Of a DNA stretch of 64,000 bases, positions 25,959 through 34,319 are shown one piece after another. The notes under the pieces are model-generated. The model had not been told where the DNA came from and searched no databases. It worked only from the letters and a program-made list of their open reading frames with translations. Numbering within the stretch: position 1 is the stretch's first letter; each line of letters opens with the position of its first letter. Origin of the DNA: JAJNPS01 sp031378845 (lineage in GTDB: Bacteria > Pseudomonadota > Alphaproteobacteria > Rhodobacterales > Rhodobacteraceae); the NCBI GenBank assembly GCA_031378845.1, contig JANNES010000021.1, positions 372,001 through 436,000 of the forward strand, in the 5' to 3' direction. Both the position numbers and the translations under genes were made by a program.

Positions 25959-26275
25959 TCCGCGTCTCGCTTTGTGACAGTTGCCCTTTGGGACAGACCG
26001 GGTTTGGCAGTCGCCTGCAAGCGGCACTGACCGAGGCCCGGTTGGCGGCAACGGTGGCGGGCATCACCTGCATGTCGGGATGCGCGCGCGAATCGACCGC
26101 AGCGTTTCGCAGCCGCGGCAAGGTGGCGTATCTTTTCGGCGATCTCACCGAGGCCGATCTGGGCGATCTGGTGCGCTTTGCCGCACTCTATGCGGCCTCA
26201 CCCGACGGCACGTTTCCCGATACGCGGCCCTTGGGCGATCTGCGCGCCAAGGCGCTGGCACGCATTCCGGGCTAA
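25955..26275 (+). CDS. DUF1636 ferredoxin-like protein (downstream copy)
   Basis: 106-residue protein, a shorter relative of the DUF1636 protein at 12169-12570. It keeps CDSC (residues 7-10), a CMSGC motif (about 40-44), VAYLFGDLTE and a conserved ALARIPG end. It lacks the third Cys of the second motif and the tryptophan segment of the first copy. The start is the ATGA overlap with cobF, so it is the last gene of the riboswitch-led operon. A redox role is inferred from the cysteine pairs only. Confidence 0.8.
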   Translation: MIRVSLCDSCPLGQTGFGSRLQAALTEARLAATVAGITCMSGCARESTAAFRSRGKVAYLFGDLTEADLGDLVRFAALYAASPDGTFPDTRPLGDLRAKALARIPG

Positions 26276-26343
26276 GGTCGCGCTTGGACGGTTTAGGGGC
26301 GCATTTCAGCTTGACCCTTTCGGCGCGCTGGGGCCAAGTGAAG

Positions 26344-26545
26344 CGGTATGGTGTCCGATCGGCGCAAAGCGTCCGGACTGAAACAGGAATGGGGAATGGG
26401 CGGACTGATCACAGCGCCCCAAGCCCCCAACCGCCCCCGCGACTGTATGCGGCGAGCGGCCTTCCAGATGGCCACTGACCCGTAAGGCCGGGTTGGGAAG
26501 GCGGAAGGCAGCTTTGACCCGCGAGTCAGGAGACTGGCCATGCGA
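26344..26545 (+). ncRNA. Cobalamin riboswitch upstream of cbtBA
   Basis: Second aptamer on the plus strand. Recognisable parts in order: CGGTATGGTGTC hairpin region, CAGGAATGGGGAATG, the CAACCGCCCCCGCGACTGTA core (about 26428-26447), GGCCACTGACC, a GGGAAGGCGG stem and the B12 box GTCAGGAGACTGGCC at 26525-26539. It ends about 40 bases before the cbtB start, close enough to sequester its ribosome site. Cobalt uptake would be shut off when cobalamin is abundant. Confidence 0.93.
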
Positions 26546-26586
26546 GGTGAAACAACGATGCCGTCGGGTGTGACGGCAAGGAGCAT

Positions 26587-26772
26587 ATGATGACGACAAA
26601 GACCAAAGTTTTGGACAAGACCACAGCCGAGCCCGCCATAAACCTGATGTCGATCCTGTTTGTGGCCGCCCTTGGCGGTGGATTGCTGTTTGTTGCGGGC
26701 CACGCGCAGTCAGCCGCCCTGCATGATGCCGCGCATGATACCCGTCATGCCATCGGCTTTCCGTGCCACTGA
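26587..26772 (+). CDS. cbtB: Cobalt transporter subunit CbtB
   Basis: 61-residue single-span membrane protein. One transmembrane helix (about residues 20-38) is followed by the CbtB C-terminal metal motif with spaced His and Cys (HDAAHDTRHAIGFPCH). It works with CbtA as a putative cobalt importer. A strong AAGGAG ribosome site precedes the ATG. It is the first gene under the second riboswitch and 15 bases upstream of cbtA. Confidence 0.93.
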   Translation: MMTTKTKVLDKTTAEPAINLMSILFVAALGGGLLFVAGHAQSAALHDAAHDTRHAIGFPCH

Positions 26773-26787
26773 CATCCATCTGACATC

Positions 26788-27555
26788 ATGATCCAACGGA
26801 TGGTGACCAGCGCGTTGTGCGCTGGCTTTGCCGCAGGTCTGCTTGCAGCCCTGTTGCATTTCGCGTTCATCCAGAAGTCCATACTTCTGGGAGAACAATA
26901 CGAAACCGGCGCCCTGACGCATTTTCAAAGCGGCTCAGGCCCCGCCCCCATGGCCCATGACCACGTCGACGCCGCTGGCGATGAGGCGGCTGCACCGACG
27001 GACACTGCCGCGCAGCAGGAGCATCATGCAACGGGTGACGCGCCGACAACGACGACCCGCAACGCCCTGACGGTGCTGTTTTCCGGCCTTGTCTATGTGG
27101 CCTACGGCCTGATCCTTGTCGCAGGCTTTGCGCTTGCCGAACACTTTGGCAAACGGATCACGGCGCGCGAAGGCCTGCTTTGGGGAATCGCGGGTTTTGC
27201 GACCTTTCAATTGATGCCCGCGATGGGGCTGGCACCGGAATTGCCGGGAACCATCGCGGCAGAGCTGAGCCTTCGACAGATGTGGTGGTGGGGCACGGTT
27301 GCGGCCACGGCGGGCGCGCTGGCGTTGATTGCCTATGGCAAAGGCCCGATCCCGATTGTCGCCGCGATTGTCTTGCTGGCAGCACCGCACATCATCGGGG
27401 CACCGCAAGCCGAACAATTCTGGGGCGTTGCCCCCCCTGAACTGGCCGCAGCCTTTGCCGCCAGCGTGCTGGGCGTCGGAGGTGCGGTCTGGGCTGTGTT
27501 GGGCTGGCTTGCGGGTTGGTTCTGGGCCCGGCCCGAGGGTCAAAGTCCGGCATAG
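26788..27555 (+). CDS. cbtA: Cobalt transporter subunit CbtA
   Basis: 255-residue integral membrane protein with about five hydrophobic helices and a His/Asp/Glu-rich periplasmic or cytoplasmic loop (AHDHVDAAGDE and QQEHHATGD, residues about 52-85) likely to bind metal. LLHFAFIQKSILLGEQYE is typical of CbtA. Follows cbtB closely under the cobalamin riboswitch, which supports cobalt as substrate. A long perfect palindrome lies just after its stop. Confidence 0.92.
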   Translation: MIQRMVTSALCAGFAAGLLAALLHFAFIQKSILLGEQYETGALTHFQSGSGPAPMAHDHVDAAGDEAAAPTDTAAQQEHHATGDAPTTTTRNALTVLFSGLVYVAYGLILVAGFALAEHFGKRITAREGLLWGIAGFATFQLMPAMGLAPELPGTIAAELSLRQMWWWGTVAATAGALALIAYGKGPIPIVAAIVLLAAPHIIGAPQAEQFWGVAPPELAAAFAASVLGVGGAVWAVLGWLAGWFWARPEGQSPA

Positions 27556-27558
27556 CCT

Positions 27559-27584
27559 GTCATCCCCGCACCGGCGGGGATGAC
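27559..27584. repeat. Perfect 11-base palindrome (terminator or REP-like)
   Basis: GTCATCCCCGC-ACCG-GCGGGGATGAC is a perfect inverted repeat between the convergent cbtA and enolase-superfamily genes. There is no T-run on either side, so it may be a REP-like repeat that also ends transcripts rather than a classical terminator. Only this copy was noticed in the window. Confidence 0.6.
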
Positions 27585-27597
27585 AACACGACACCAA

Positions 27598-28698
27598 CTA
27601 TACCTCCGACACTTGATAACGCGCGCGCTCCAGCCAGTCAGGGTTGATCTCGACGCCCCAGCCGGGCGCGTCGGTGACCACCGCGTGACCATCCTCGATC
27701 CTGTAGGGATCACCGACAAACAGCCCCTGTTGCCAAGGATAGTAATCCGCGCCCTCAATGGAAAACTCCAGGTACTTGCCCGCATTCGGGATCGCGCGCA
27801 AAAGATGCATCGTGCACATCGTGACCAGCGACAGGTTGGCGGCATGCGGCGTCACCGGCAGACCGGCGGCGGCGGCCATGCGGGCCACATGCAGGGTGCG
27901 GTGCATGCCGCCCATATACATCACGTCGGGCTGCACGATATCGACGGCGCGCATCTCGATCATCCGCGCCCAGGTCGGGTATTCGCAATCTTGTTCACCC
28001 CCCGCGACGTCGAGATCAAGGCTGCGGGCGACCTCAGCGGTTTGTTCATATTCCCAATAGGGACAGGGTTCCTCGAAATGGCTGATGCCGTTGTCTTGCA
28101 GCATCAGGCCGACCTCGATGGCGCGTTTGGGGGCGTAGCAGGAATTGGCGTCCACCAGTTTGTCGATGCCAAGCCCAAGTGCGCGCGACACGACCGGGAT
28201 CACCGCTTCGGTCCGGCCCGGCCATTCATCCATGCCCCGCCCGCATTCCGCCCCGACCCGCCACTTGAACGCGGTAAAGCCCTTGGTGTCGCGCAGAACC
28301 TGAAACCGCCGTGCCTCGTCTTCGGGCGTGATGTCACGCTTCATTGACGAGGCATAGGCGCGGATCGGTCCCGGACTGCCGCTGAGCAGCGTCGCGACAG
28401 GCTTGCCTTCCAGACGGCCGCGCAGATCCCAAAGGGCGGTATCAAGGCCGGTCATCGCGCGGCGCAGATAGGACCCCGGGAACTTGTGTTCCTTTTCATG
28501 GATCAGTTGCAGCATATCGGCAAAATCCAGCGCATCTGTCCCCAGCGCATGGGGGGCAATCTGGCGGTGAAAGACCGTGCAGGTAATGTCGGCGTGATAG
28601 GTCGAGACCTGCCCCCAACCCTGCGCGCCGGTTTCCGATGTCGCGCGCACAAAGCCCACGTCCTGGGTGGTGAAGGTCTCAAGTCGGGTCAGCTTCAT
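27598..28698 (-). CDS. Enolase-superfamily enzyme (mandelate racemase/muconate lactonizing type)
   Basis: 366-residue sugar-acid dehydratase or racemase candidate. The TIM-barrel active site is readable: FKWRVG (catalytic Lys region), metal ligands Asp in KLVDANSCY, Glu in HFEEPCPYWE, Glu in VAGGEQDCE, and His in VTPHAANLS. These match D-glucarate/mannonate-like subgroups of the superfamily but no substrate can be named. The start is ATG 28698; the upstream extension lacks family similarity. It is divergent from an ABC importer, suggesting that it processes the imported compound. Confidence 0.87.
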   Translation of the reverse strand: MKLTRLETFTTQDVGFVRATSETGAQGWGQVSTYHADITCTVFHRQIAPHALGTDALDFADMLQLIHEKEHKFPGSYLRRAMTGLDTALWDLRGRLEGKPVATLLSGSPGPIRAYASSMKRDITPEDEARRFQVLRDTKGFTAFKWRVGAECGRGMDEWPGRTEAVIPVVSRALGLGIDKLVDANSCYAPKRAIEVGLMLQDNGISHFEEPCPYWEYEQTAEVARSLDLDVAGGEQDCEYPTWARMIEMRAVDIVQPDVMYMGGMHRTLHVARMAAAAGLPVTPHAANLSLVTMCTMHLLRAIPNAGKYLEFSIEGADYYPWQQGLFVGDPYRIEDGHAVVTDAPGWGVEINPDWLERARYQVSEV

Positions 28699-29045
28699 GG
28701 CGACGCGGCTCCGGTCGGGGCACTCGGTTTGGGGCATAAAGGGCGAAGCGGGTCGCATCGAGTAGGGCGTGCGTCCTGCATAGTCGATCTTTTCCGCTCT
28801 GCGAAGATGCGCGGCGCAGCCTGAGGTTGAAATGATCATTTGTACGCGAATGCTCGCGGCAATGGGACTTGACAGACGGTGCGCAACGGTCACGACTAGG
28901 CGCAGGTACAACGGCCGATGCGTGTCATCTGGGCATGTCATCTGGCTGTTGTATGTCGTGCCTAAGACACAAACGCGGTTTCCGAGTGTGGGACGCAACA
29001 AACAACCGGCGCGGACAAGCTGCGCCACATCTGTGGGAGATACAT
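28699..29045. other. Divergent intergenic region with palindrome
   Basis: 347 bases without a convincing gene between the enolase-superfamily gene and the binding-protein gene. It holds a perfect 12-base palindrome, AAATGATCATTT, at 28830-28841 and a TTGACA hexamer at 28869-28874 pointing towards the ABC operon, without a clear -10 box. The region likely contains both divergent promoters and an operator. Confidence 0.5.
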
Positions 29046-30173
29046 ATGAAGAAGATTGAACTCGGGCTGAGCCGGCGGTCGTTCCTGCGGCACAGTGCGA
29101 TCGGCGCGGGCGTGCTGGCAGCCCCGGCGATCATTTCTTCCAAGGCGCTGGCCTCGTCGGGCGAGCTGAACTTCACCGGCTGGGCGGGCTATCCGGCACT
29201 GGCCGAAAAAGTGTTCCCGGCGTTCACCGCCGCGACCGGCATCACGGTGAATTTCACCGAACAGCCTGATCAGGACGCTATGTTGGCCGGTGCCAAGGTC
29301 GCCATCGAGTCGGGCGGCATTGATGTGACCGAACCCACGATCGAGCGCGTCGGGGCGTGGAACTCCAACGGACTTCTCGGCGCATGGGATCCGGCCAAAC
29401 TTGCGATGGACAACTATCTGCCGGGTCTGGCAGACGGTGCTGCCGGTGAGCGTTCGCGCATCGCTGGCAACCTGCTCTATGTGCCGTCGAACTGGGGCAC
29501 CGAAGCCCTTGTCTACAACAAGGAAGCCGCCGTTCTGGGCGAACCTCCGTCGCTGGGTGCGCTATTTGATCCGGCAAACCAGGTCGTCGTGCGTCCGCAT
29601 TCGGCACTTGCCGCGATGGGCCGCTGGCTGGATGCGACGGGCAAACTGCCGCGCCCGTGGCTGGATGGCTATTCCGACATGGGAGCGATGGTCGAGTTGT
29701 GGGACATCGCGCTGGCCGAGGCCGTCAAGGCCAAGGGCAACGTCGTGCAGTTCTGGTCGGGCGAAAACGAGGCCAATGCCGGATTTACCGCGAACGGCGC
29801 GACGGTCGGCCTGTGCTGGGATTCGACGGGCTACAATCTGCGCAATGACGGCTATGGCTACATGGCCCCGGCCGAAGGTGCCTTTGCCTGGCATCAGGGT
29901 TTTGTGCTGATGAAGAACGCCGCCAACGTGGATCAGGCGCACGAGCTGGCCAAGTGGGTCTCCACCGCCGAAGGCGCTGCGATGTGGGCATCGGCCTTCT
30001 CGTCCAACGCGGTCGGCAAAGGCGCGGATGCGCTGATGAACCCGGACGTTGCAACCTACTACAATTCGGCCTTTGACGACGCCAAGCTGGCCGCCCTGTG
30101 GTGGTGGCCGGACCAGTCGGCCGAGTTCCTCGCCAAGCGCGGCGAGTATGCCGACAAGTACAAGGCATCCTGA
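29046..30173 (+). CDS. ABC transporter extracellular binding protein (PotD-like), Tat-exported
   Basis: 375-residue periplasmic solute-binding protein of the PotD/spermidine-opine group. The N-terminus has a twin-arginine signal (LSRRSFLRHS, residues 8-17) with a hydrophobic stretch and an ALA cleavage site near residue 36. The mature protein starts with LNFTGWAGYPALAEKVFPAFTAATG, typical of this family. The start is ATG 29046 after a GGGAGA ribosome site. It is followed by a terminator-like hairpin and then the ATPase and permease genes. Substrate unknown. Confidence 0.88.
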   Translation: MKKIELGLSRRSFLRHSAIGAGVLAAPAIISSKALASSGELNFTGWAGYPALAEKVFPAFTAATGITVNFTEQPDQDAMLAGAKVAIESGGIDVTEPTIERVGAWNSNGLLGAWDPAKLAMDNYLPGLADGAAGERSRIAGNLLYVPSNWGTEALVYNKEAAVLGEPPSLGALFDPANQVVVRPHSALAAMGRWLDATGKLPRPWLDGYSDMGAMVELWDIALAEAVKAKGNVVQFWSGENEANAGFTANGATVGLCWDSTGYNLRNDGYGYMAPAEGAFAWHQGFVLMKNAANVDQAHELAKWVSTAEGAAMWASAFSSNAVGKGADALMNPDVATYYNSAFDDAKLAALWWWPDQSAEFLAKRGEYADKYKAS

Positions 30174-30195
30174 TTTTCGGATTGCTCAAGAAATG

Positions 30196-30225
30196 CGCCG
30201 GGATCCGAAAGGGCCCGGCGTTTTT
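30196..30225 (+). terminator. Hairpin with T-run after the binding-protein gene
   Basis: CGCCGGG (30196-30202) pairs with CCCGGCG (30214-30220), followed by TTTTT. It lies between the binding-protein gene and the ATPase gene, so it may attenuate transcription and give more binding protein than transporter, a common arrangement in such operons. Confidence 0.75.
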
Positions 30226-30361
30226 CATGCGGTGAATGCAGCGTGACGTGCGGGACGCATCGTCGGACAAAAACTGGCAATATCGTTTTGCGCTATCGTC
30301 ACCGCCTGCTAGGCTTGGCGCCAACAAGACCATTATAAACGACCAAGGGGGATAAGATCTG

Positions 30362-31447
30362 ATGAGCGCTGGGGTTGATCTGGACAATGTGTGCTGCGAT
30401 TTCGGAACGTTCCGTGCGGTTGACCATGTGAATGTGAGCATCCAGCCGGGCGAGTTCTTCTCATTTCTGGGGCCATCGGGCTGTGGCAAGACGACGATCC
30501 TGCGGATGATCTCGGGCTTTACGGAACCCACGCAAGGCACGATCCGCATCGGCGGCAAGGACATGAAGGGACAGCGGCCGAACCAAAGGCCGACGGCGCT
30601 GATTTTCCAGAACCTCGCGCTGTTCCCGCTGATGCCGGTGTGGGAGAACATCTCTTTCGGGCTGGAGGTTCGCGGCGTCGACAAGGCCAAGCGGCGGGCC
30701 AAGGCGGAGGAACTGCTGGCGCTGGTCGAGTTGCCGGAGTCCGAGGACAAGATGATCAGCCAGTTGTCGGGCGGCCAGAAACAGCGCGTGGCGATTGCGC
30801 GCGCGCTGGCGGTAGAGCCACAGGTCATGCTGCTGGACGAGCCCCTGTCGGCGCTGGACCTGAAACTGCGCCAGAACATGCGGGCGGAACTGCGCGCGAT
30901 CCAGAAACGCACCGGCGTTACGTTCATCTTCATCACCCATGATCAGGGCGAGGCGCTGGCGATGTCGGACCGCGTCGGCGTCATGAGCCAGGGCAAGCTG
31001 CAACAAGTGTCGAACCCGCGTGACATCTACAACAACCCGGTGAACGGGTTCGTGGCCTCTTTCGTGGGCGAAAACAATATCTTGACGGGCGAGGTTGCAG
31101 GTGCCGCCGATGGCTTTGCGGGGCTGAACACCGCGCATGGCAAGTTCCGCGCGCGCATGGACCCAAACGTCAAGGGCACGGGCGTCAAGCTGTATGTGCG
31201 CCCCGAGCACATGAAATTCTCGGACAAGGCGGGGGCGGAAAACTCGGTCCCCGTAACGATCACGGATGTCGCGTTCGAGGGCAACTTCATCTCGGTGCAG
31301 GCGATCAGCGACAGTGGCATGCATTTCGTGTCGGAACTGCGCAATGACGGCTCGGTCCCGATTCCGGAAATCGGCACCAAGCTGCATATGGGCTTTGACG
31401 CCGGCAAAGCGGCGATCCTGCCCGACAGCGCCACAGCGGGGGCGTGA
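30362..31447 (+). CDS. ABC transporter ATP-binding protein (PotA-like)
   Basis: 361-residue ATPase. Walker A GPSGCGKTT (residues about 38-46), signature LSGGQKQRVAIARAL and Walker B VMLLDEPLSALD are intact, followed by the switch ITHDQGEA. The C-terminal TOBE domain (about 280-350) is typical of PotA/MalK-type regulators. It is part of the binding protein-ATPase-permease-permease run and drives import with the two permeases. Confidence 0.93.
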   Translation: MSAGVDLDNVCCDFGTFRAVDHVNVSIQPGEFFSFLGPSGCGKTTILRMISGFTEPTQGTIRIGGKDMKGQRPNQRPTALIFQNLALFPLMPVWENISFGLEVRGVDKAKRRAKAEELLALVELPESEDKMISQLSGGQKQRVAIARALAVEPQVMLLDEPLSALDLKLRQNMRAELRAIQKRTGVTFIFITHDQGEALAMSDRVGVMSQGKLQQVSNPRDIYNNPVNGFVASFVGENNILTGEVAGAADGFAGLNTAHGKFRARMDPNVKGTGVKLYVRPEHMKFSDKAGAENSVPVTITDVAFEGNFISVQAISDSGMHFVSELRNDGSVPIPEIGTKLHMGFDAGKAAILPDSATAGA

Positions 31448-31451
31448 TCCG

Positions 31452-32375
31452 ATGCAGGACCTTTTCAAACGCTATGGCACCGGGCTGACATCCGCGATTC
31501 TTCTGCTGACCGCGTTCTGGCTTTTGATCTTGTTGATCCTGCCCAACATCACGATGTTCGAAAGCTCGTTTCGCCCCTATCTGCCGGTGGTCGATGTGGG
31601 CGGGCCAAAAGACACCTATTCGATCAACAACTACCTGCGCATCGGCGGGGGCGAGGTGCCGATGTCGATATTCGGCATCGACGTGACCGTGCCGCCGCGC
31701 GTCAAGGTGTTCCTGCTCACGATCTTCTATTCTGCAATGGTGACGGTCATTACCTTCATCATGGCCTATCCGCTGGCCTATTATCTGGCCAAGATCGTGT
31801 CGCCCCGGTCCCTGCCGACGCTGTTTTTGCTGCTTTTCGTGCCGCTCTGGGTGTCAGAGATTTTGCGATCTTTTGCATGGTGGATCATCCTCGCACTCAA
31901 GGGTCCGCTGAATGTGGTGCTGATGTCGCTGGGCATCATCGACACGGAAATCCGCTGGATCGCAGGGTTCAGCCCGGTGATCATCGGCCTTGTCTACACC
32001 TATGTGCTGTTCATGCTGTTCCCGCTTTACAACTCCATGCAGTCGCTCGACAGCAACCAGATCGAGGCCGCAGAGGATCTGGGCAGCCCCTGGTGGCGCA
32101 CGCATTGGCGGGTGGTCCTGCCGCATGCCAAACCCGGCATCGCATCGGGTGCGGTAATGGTCTTCATGCTGTCGGCGGGCTCACTGCTGGTGCCCGCACT
32201 TCTGGGGTCCACCACCTCGGGCTGGTTTACGCAAACCATTCAAGGCGTGATGCTGGAAGAGCAGGACTGGAACACCGGCGCTGCGTTTGCGTTCTTGTTG
32301 CTGGCCGTGTGCACGTTGTTCGTCAGTCTGATGATGCGTGTCTTTGGCGTCAAACTTTCCGATATCGCGAAATAG
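31452..32375 (+). CDS. ABC transporter permease (PotB-like)
   Basis: 307-residue inner-membrane permease. The start is ATG 31452, 4 bases after the ATPase stop; the longer frame overlaps the ATPase gene. About six transmembrane helices are visible, with an unusually long periplasmic segment after helix 1 (residues about 38-80). The EAA loop (NQIEAAEDLGSPWWRTHWRVVLP) contacts the ATPase. Pairs with the next permease. Confidence 0.9.
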   Translation: MQDLFKRYGTGLTSAILLLTAFWLLILLILPNITMFESSFRPYLPVVDVGGPKDTYSINNYLRIGGGEVPMSIFGIDVTVPPRVKVFLLTIFYSAMVTVITFIMAYPLAYYLAKIVSPRSLPTLFLLLFVPLWVSEILRSFAWWIILALKGPLNVVLMSLGIIDTEIRWIAGFSPVIIGLVYTYVLFMLFPLYNSMQSLDSNQIEAAEDLGSPWWRTHWRVVLPHAKPGIASGAVMVFMLSAGSLLVPALLGSTTSGWFTQTIQGVMLEEQDWNTGAAFAFLLLAVCTLFVSLMMRVFGVKLSDIAK

Positions 32376-32388
32376 GGGGGAGGAGATC

Positions 32389-33198
32389 ATGCACAAGACC
32401 CGCAACTTTCTCTTTCACTTCTATATGGTGGCCTTTCTGGTCTACCTTCTGGTGCCGCTACTGGTCATGGGCGGGGCTGCCTTCAACGACAGCAAGTTGC
32501 CCACAATCGTGCCGTGGAAGGGTCTGACCGATCGCTGGTTCATTGACCTGTGGAACGACAACCGCGTCTGGATCGCCTTTCGCAACACCATCTTCGTGGC
32601 GTTTGGCGTGGTGGCATTGGCGGTGCCCATCGGCACGGCCGGGGCGATCTTGATCAACTCCATCTCGGGCCGCTGGCGTGCCACGCTTTACGGGCTGATG
32701 GTGGCGCCGATCCTGATCCCCGGCGTGGTGATCGGCATCTCGACGCTTTTGTTCTGGAACCACCTGTCGGTCGGTTCCGGCCTGCATCTGTCGGTGCTGG
32801 GACAGGTCAGCTACATCGCGTCCTTTGTGATGCTCTTGGTGCTGGCGCGGCTGCAAAGCTTTGACGCGGGGCTGGAGGAGGCAGCGCTTGATCTGGGCGC
32901 GAGCCACAGTCAAGTGATGCGTCGCATCCTCTTGCCGCATCTTTATCCCGCACTCGGTGCGGGGGCGGCGATTGCGTTCTTTCAGTCGATCGAGAACTTC
33001 AACGTGACGCTTTTCACGCGCGGCGGGGCGGATACGCTGACGGTCTATGTGTTCTCCAAAGTGCGGTCCGGCATCACGCCGATGATCAACGCGCTGGCGC
33101 TGATCTTGATCCTCGTGACGCTTTTTGCCGCCGTCTATTATGAGATTTCGCGCCGCCGTCGAGAACGCCGTGAACGACTGCTGACGGTCGAGGAATGA
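32389..33198 (+). CDS. ABC transporter permease (PotC-like)
   Basis: 269-residue membrane permease with about six helices and the EAA motif in LEEAALDLGASHSQVMRRILLP. Start ATG 32389 behind GGGGAGGAG. It forms the second half of the transmembrane channel. The stop overlaps the aminotransferase start by 4 bases, so transport and the enzyme are translationally coupled. Confidence 0.9.
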   Translation: MHKTRNFLFHFYMVAFLVYLLVPLLVMGGAAFNDSKLPTIVPWKGLTDRWFIDLWNDNRVWIAFRNTIFVAFGVVALAVPIGTAGAILINSISGRWRATLYGLMVAPILIPGVVIGISTLLFWNHLSVGSGLHLSVLGQVSYIASFVMLLVLARLQSFDAGLEEAALDLGASHSQVMRRILLPHLYPALGAGAAIAFFQSIENFNVTLFTRGGADTLTVYVFSKVRSGITPMINALALILILVTLFAAVYYEISRRRRERRERLLTVEE

Positions 33199-34319
33199 GT
33201 TCGGACGCCTATCTGCTGTATCATTCCATCGGGCAATATCCGGACAAGGCCTCCGACCTTGCCCGTGCCATGGCGAAGTTCGCTGCGGTCTGGGGTGCGG
33301 CAGATGATGGCCAATGGCCGGTCGTTCTTGGCCTCAGGGCGCAGTTCGTGGATCGCTGGCGCGCGATCCTCGGGGCAGAACCTGACACCGTGACGACCTG
33401 CGAAAGTGTCACCCAAGGGGCGGCCATGCTGATGGGCGCGTTGCCCGAAGGGTATCTTCGCGGGCGCAAGGTTCTGGTCGCGGCAGATTGCTTTCCGTCG
33501 AACCATTTCCTGCTGACAGGGCTGCAAGCCAGCCTTGGATTCACCTTGCAGACGGTCGCCCTGCGCCAGGGCACGCCTTGGGTCGAGGATGAGGATATCG
33601 CCGCGGCATGGACGCCGGAGGTGGGGCTGGCACTGCTGACATGGGTGTCGTCGACATCTTCGCACCGGTCGGACATTGTGGCCCTTGCGGCGCATGGACG
33701 TGCGATGGGGTCGCTGGTCGGGGCAGATCTGACGCAAGCCGCCGGGCTGCTGCCGTTTTCAGTGGCCGACACCGGCGTTGATTTCGCGATCTCGACCAGC
33801 CTCAAATGGATGTGCGGCACGCCGGGGGCTGGTGCGATGTATGTCACCCCCGCCCTGACCGCCACATGCCAGCCGACCTTGCGCGGCTGGTTCAGTCAGG
33901 ACAACCCCTTCAACTGGGATCTGGACAGGTTCTCGCTCGCCCCCGATATCCGCCGCTTTGACAGCGGCACGCCGGGGGTGGTGGCGGCGGTGGCGTCGTT
34001 GCCCGCGCTGGAATGGCATGCTGGTCTGGATCATGCAGCATTGCTCGCCCATAACCGCCACCTGACGGCGCGGTTGCTGGAGGGCGTGCAGGCGCTGGGT
34101 CTGCCGCTGCAGACGCCCCTGCCAGAGGCCGCGCGCGGCGGGTCGGTGATGGTCCGGCTGCCAGATAACCGCCCGGCCCCGGCGGTTGTCGCCCATCTGC
34201 GCGCGCGCGGGGCTTGGGTCGATGCGCGCAGCCAGACCCTGCGCTTGTCGCCGGGCGTGATGACGACAGCGGCAGGTGCCGATCTGGCGCTGGAGGCGTT
34301 GGGCGAGGCACTGGTCTAG
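33195..34319 (+). CDS. Class V aminotransferase (kynureninase/cysteine desulfurase fold)
   Basis: 374-residue PLP enzyme. The PLP lysine is in ISTSLKWMCGTPGAG, and a preceding GADLTQAAG supplies the Asp and Gln that hold the cofactor. The SxTSLKW...GTPG spacing is closest to kynureninase-like members. It is the last gene of the ABC import operon (overlap of 4 bases), so it probably acts on the imported amino compound or its product. Converges with epmA with a 4-base overlap. The reaction is not assignable by eye. Confidence 0.85.
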   Translation: MSSDAYLLYHSIGQYPDKASDLARAMAKFAAVWGAADDGQWPVVLGLRAQFVDRWRAILGAEPDTVTTCESVTQGAAMLMGALPEGYLRGRKVLVAADCFPSNHFLLTGLQASLGFTLQTVALRQGTPWVEDEDIAAAWTPEVGLALLTWVSSTSSHRSDIVALAAHGRAMGSLVGADLTQAAGLLPFSVADTGVDFAISTSLKWMCGTPGAGAMYVTPALTATCQPTLRGWFSQDNPFNWDLDRFSLAPDIRRFDSGTPGVVAAVASLPALEWHAGLDHAALLAHNRHLTARLLEGVQALGLPLQTPLPEAARGGSVMVRLPDNRPAPAVVAHLRARGAWVDARSQTLRLSPGVMTTAAGADLALEALGEALV

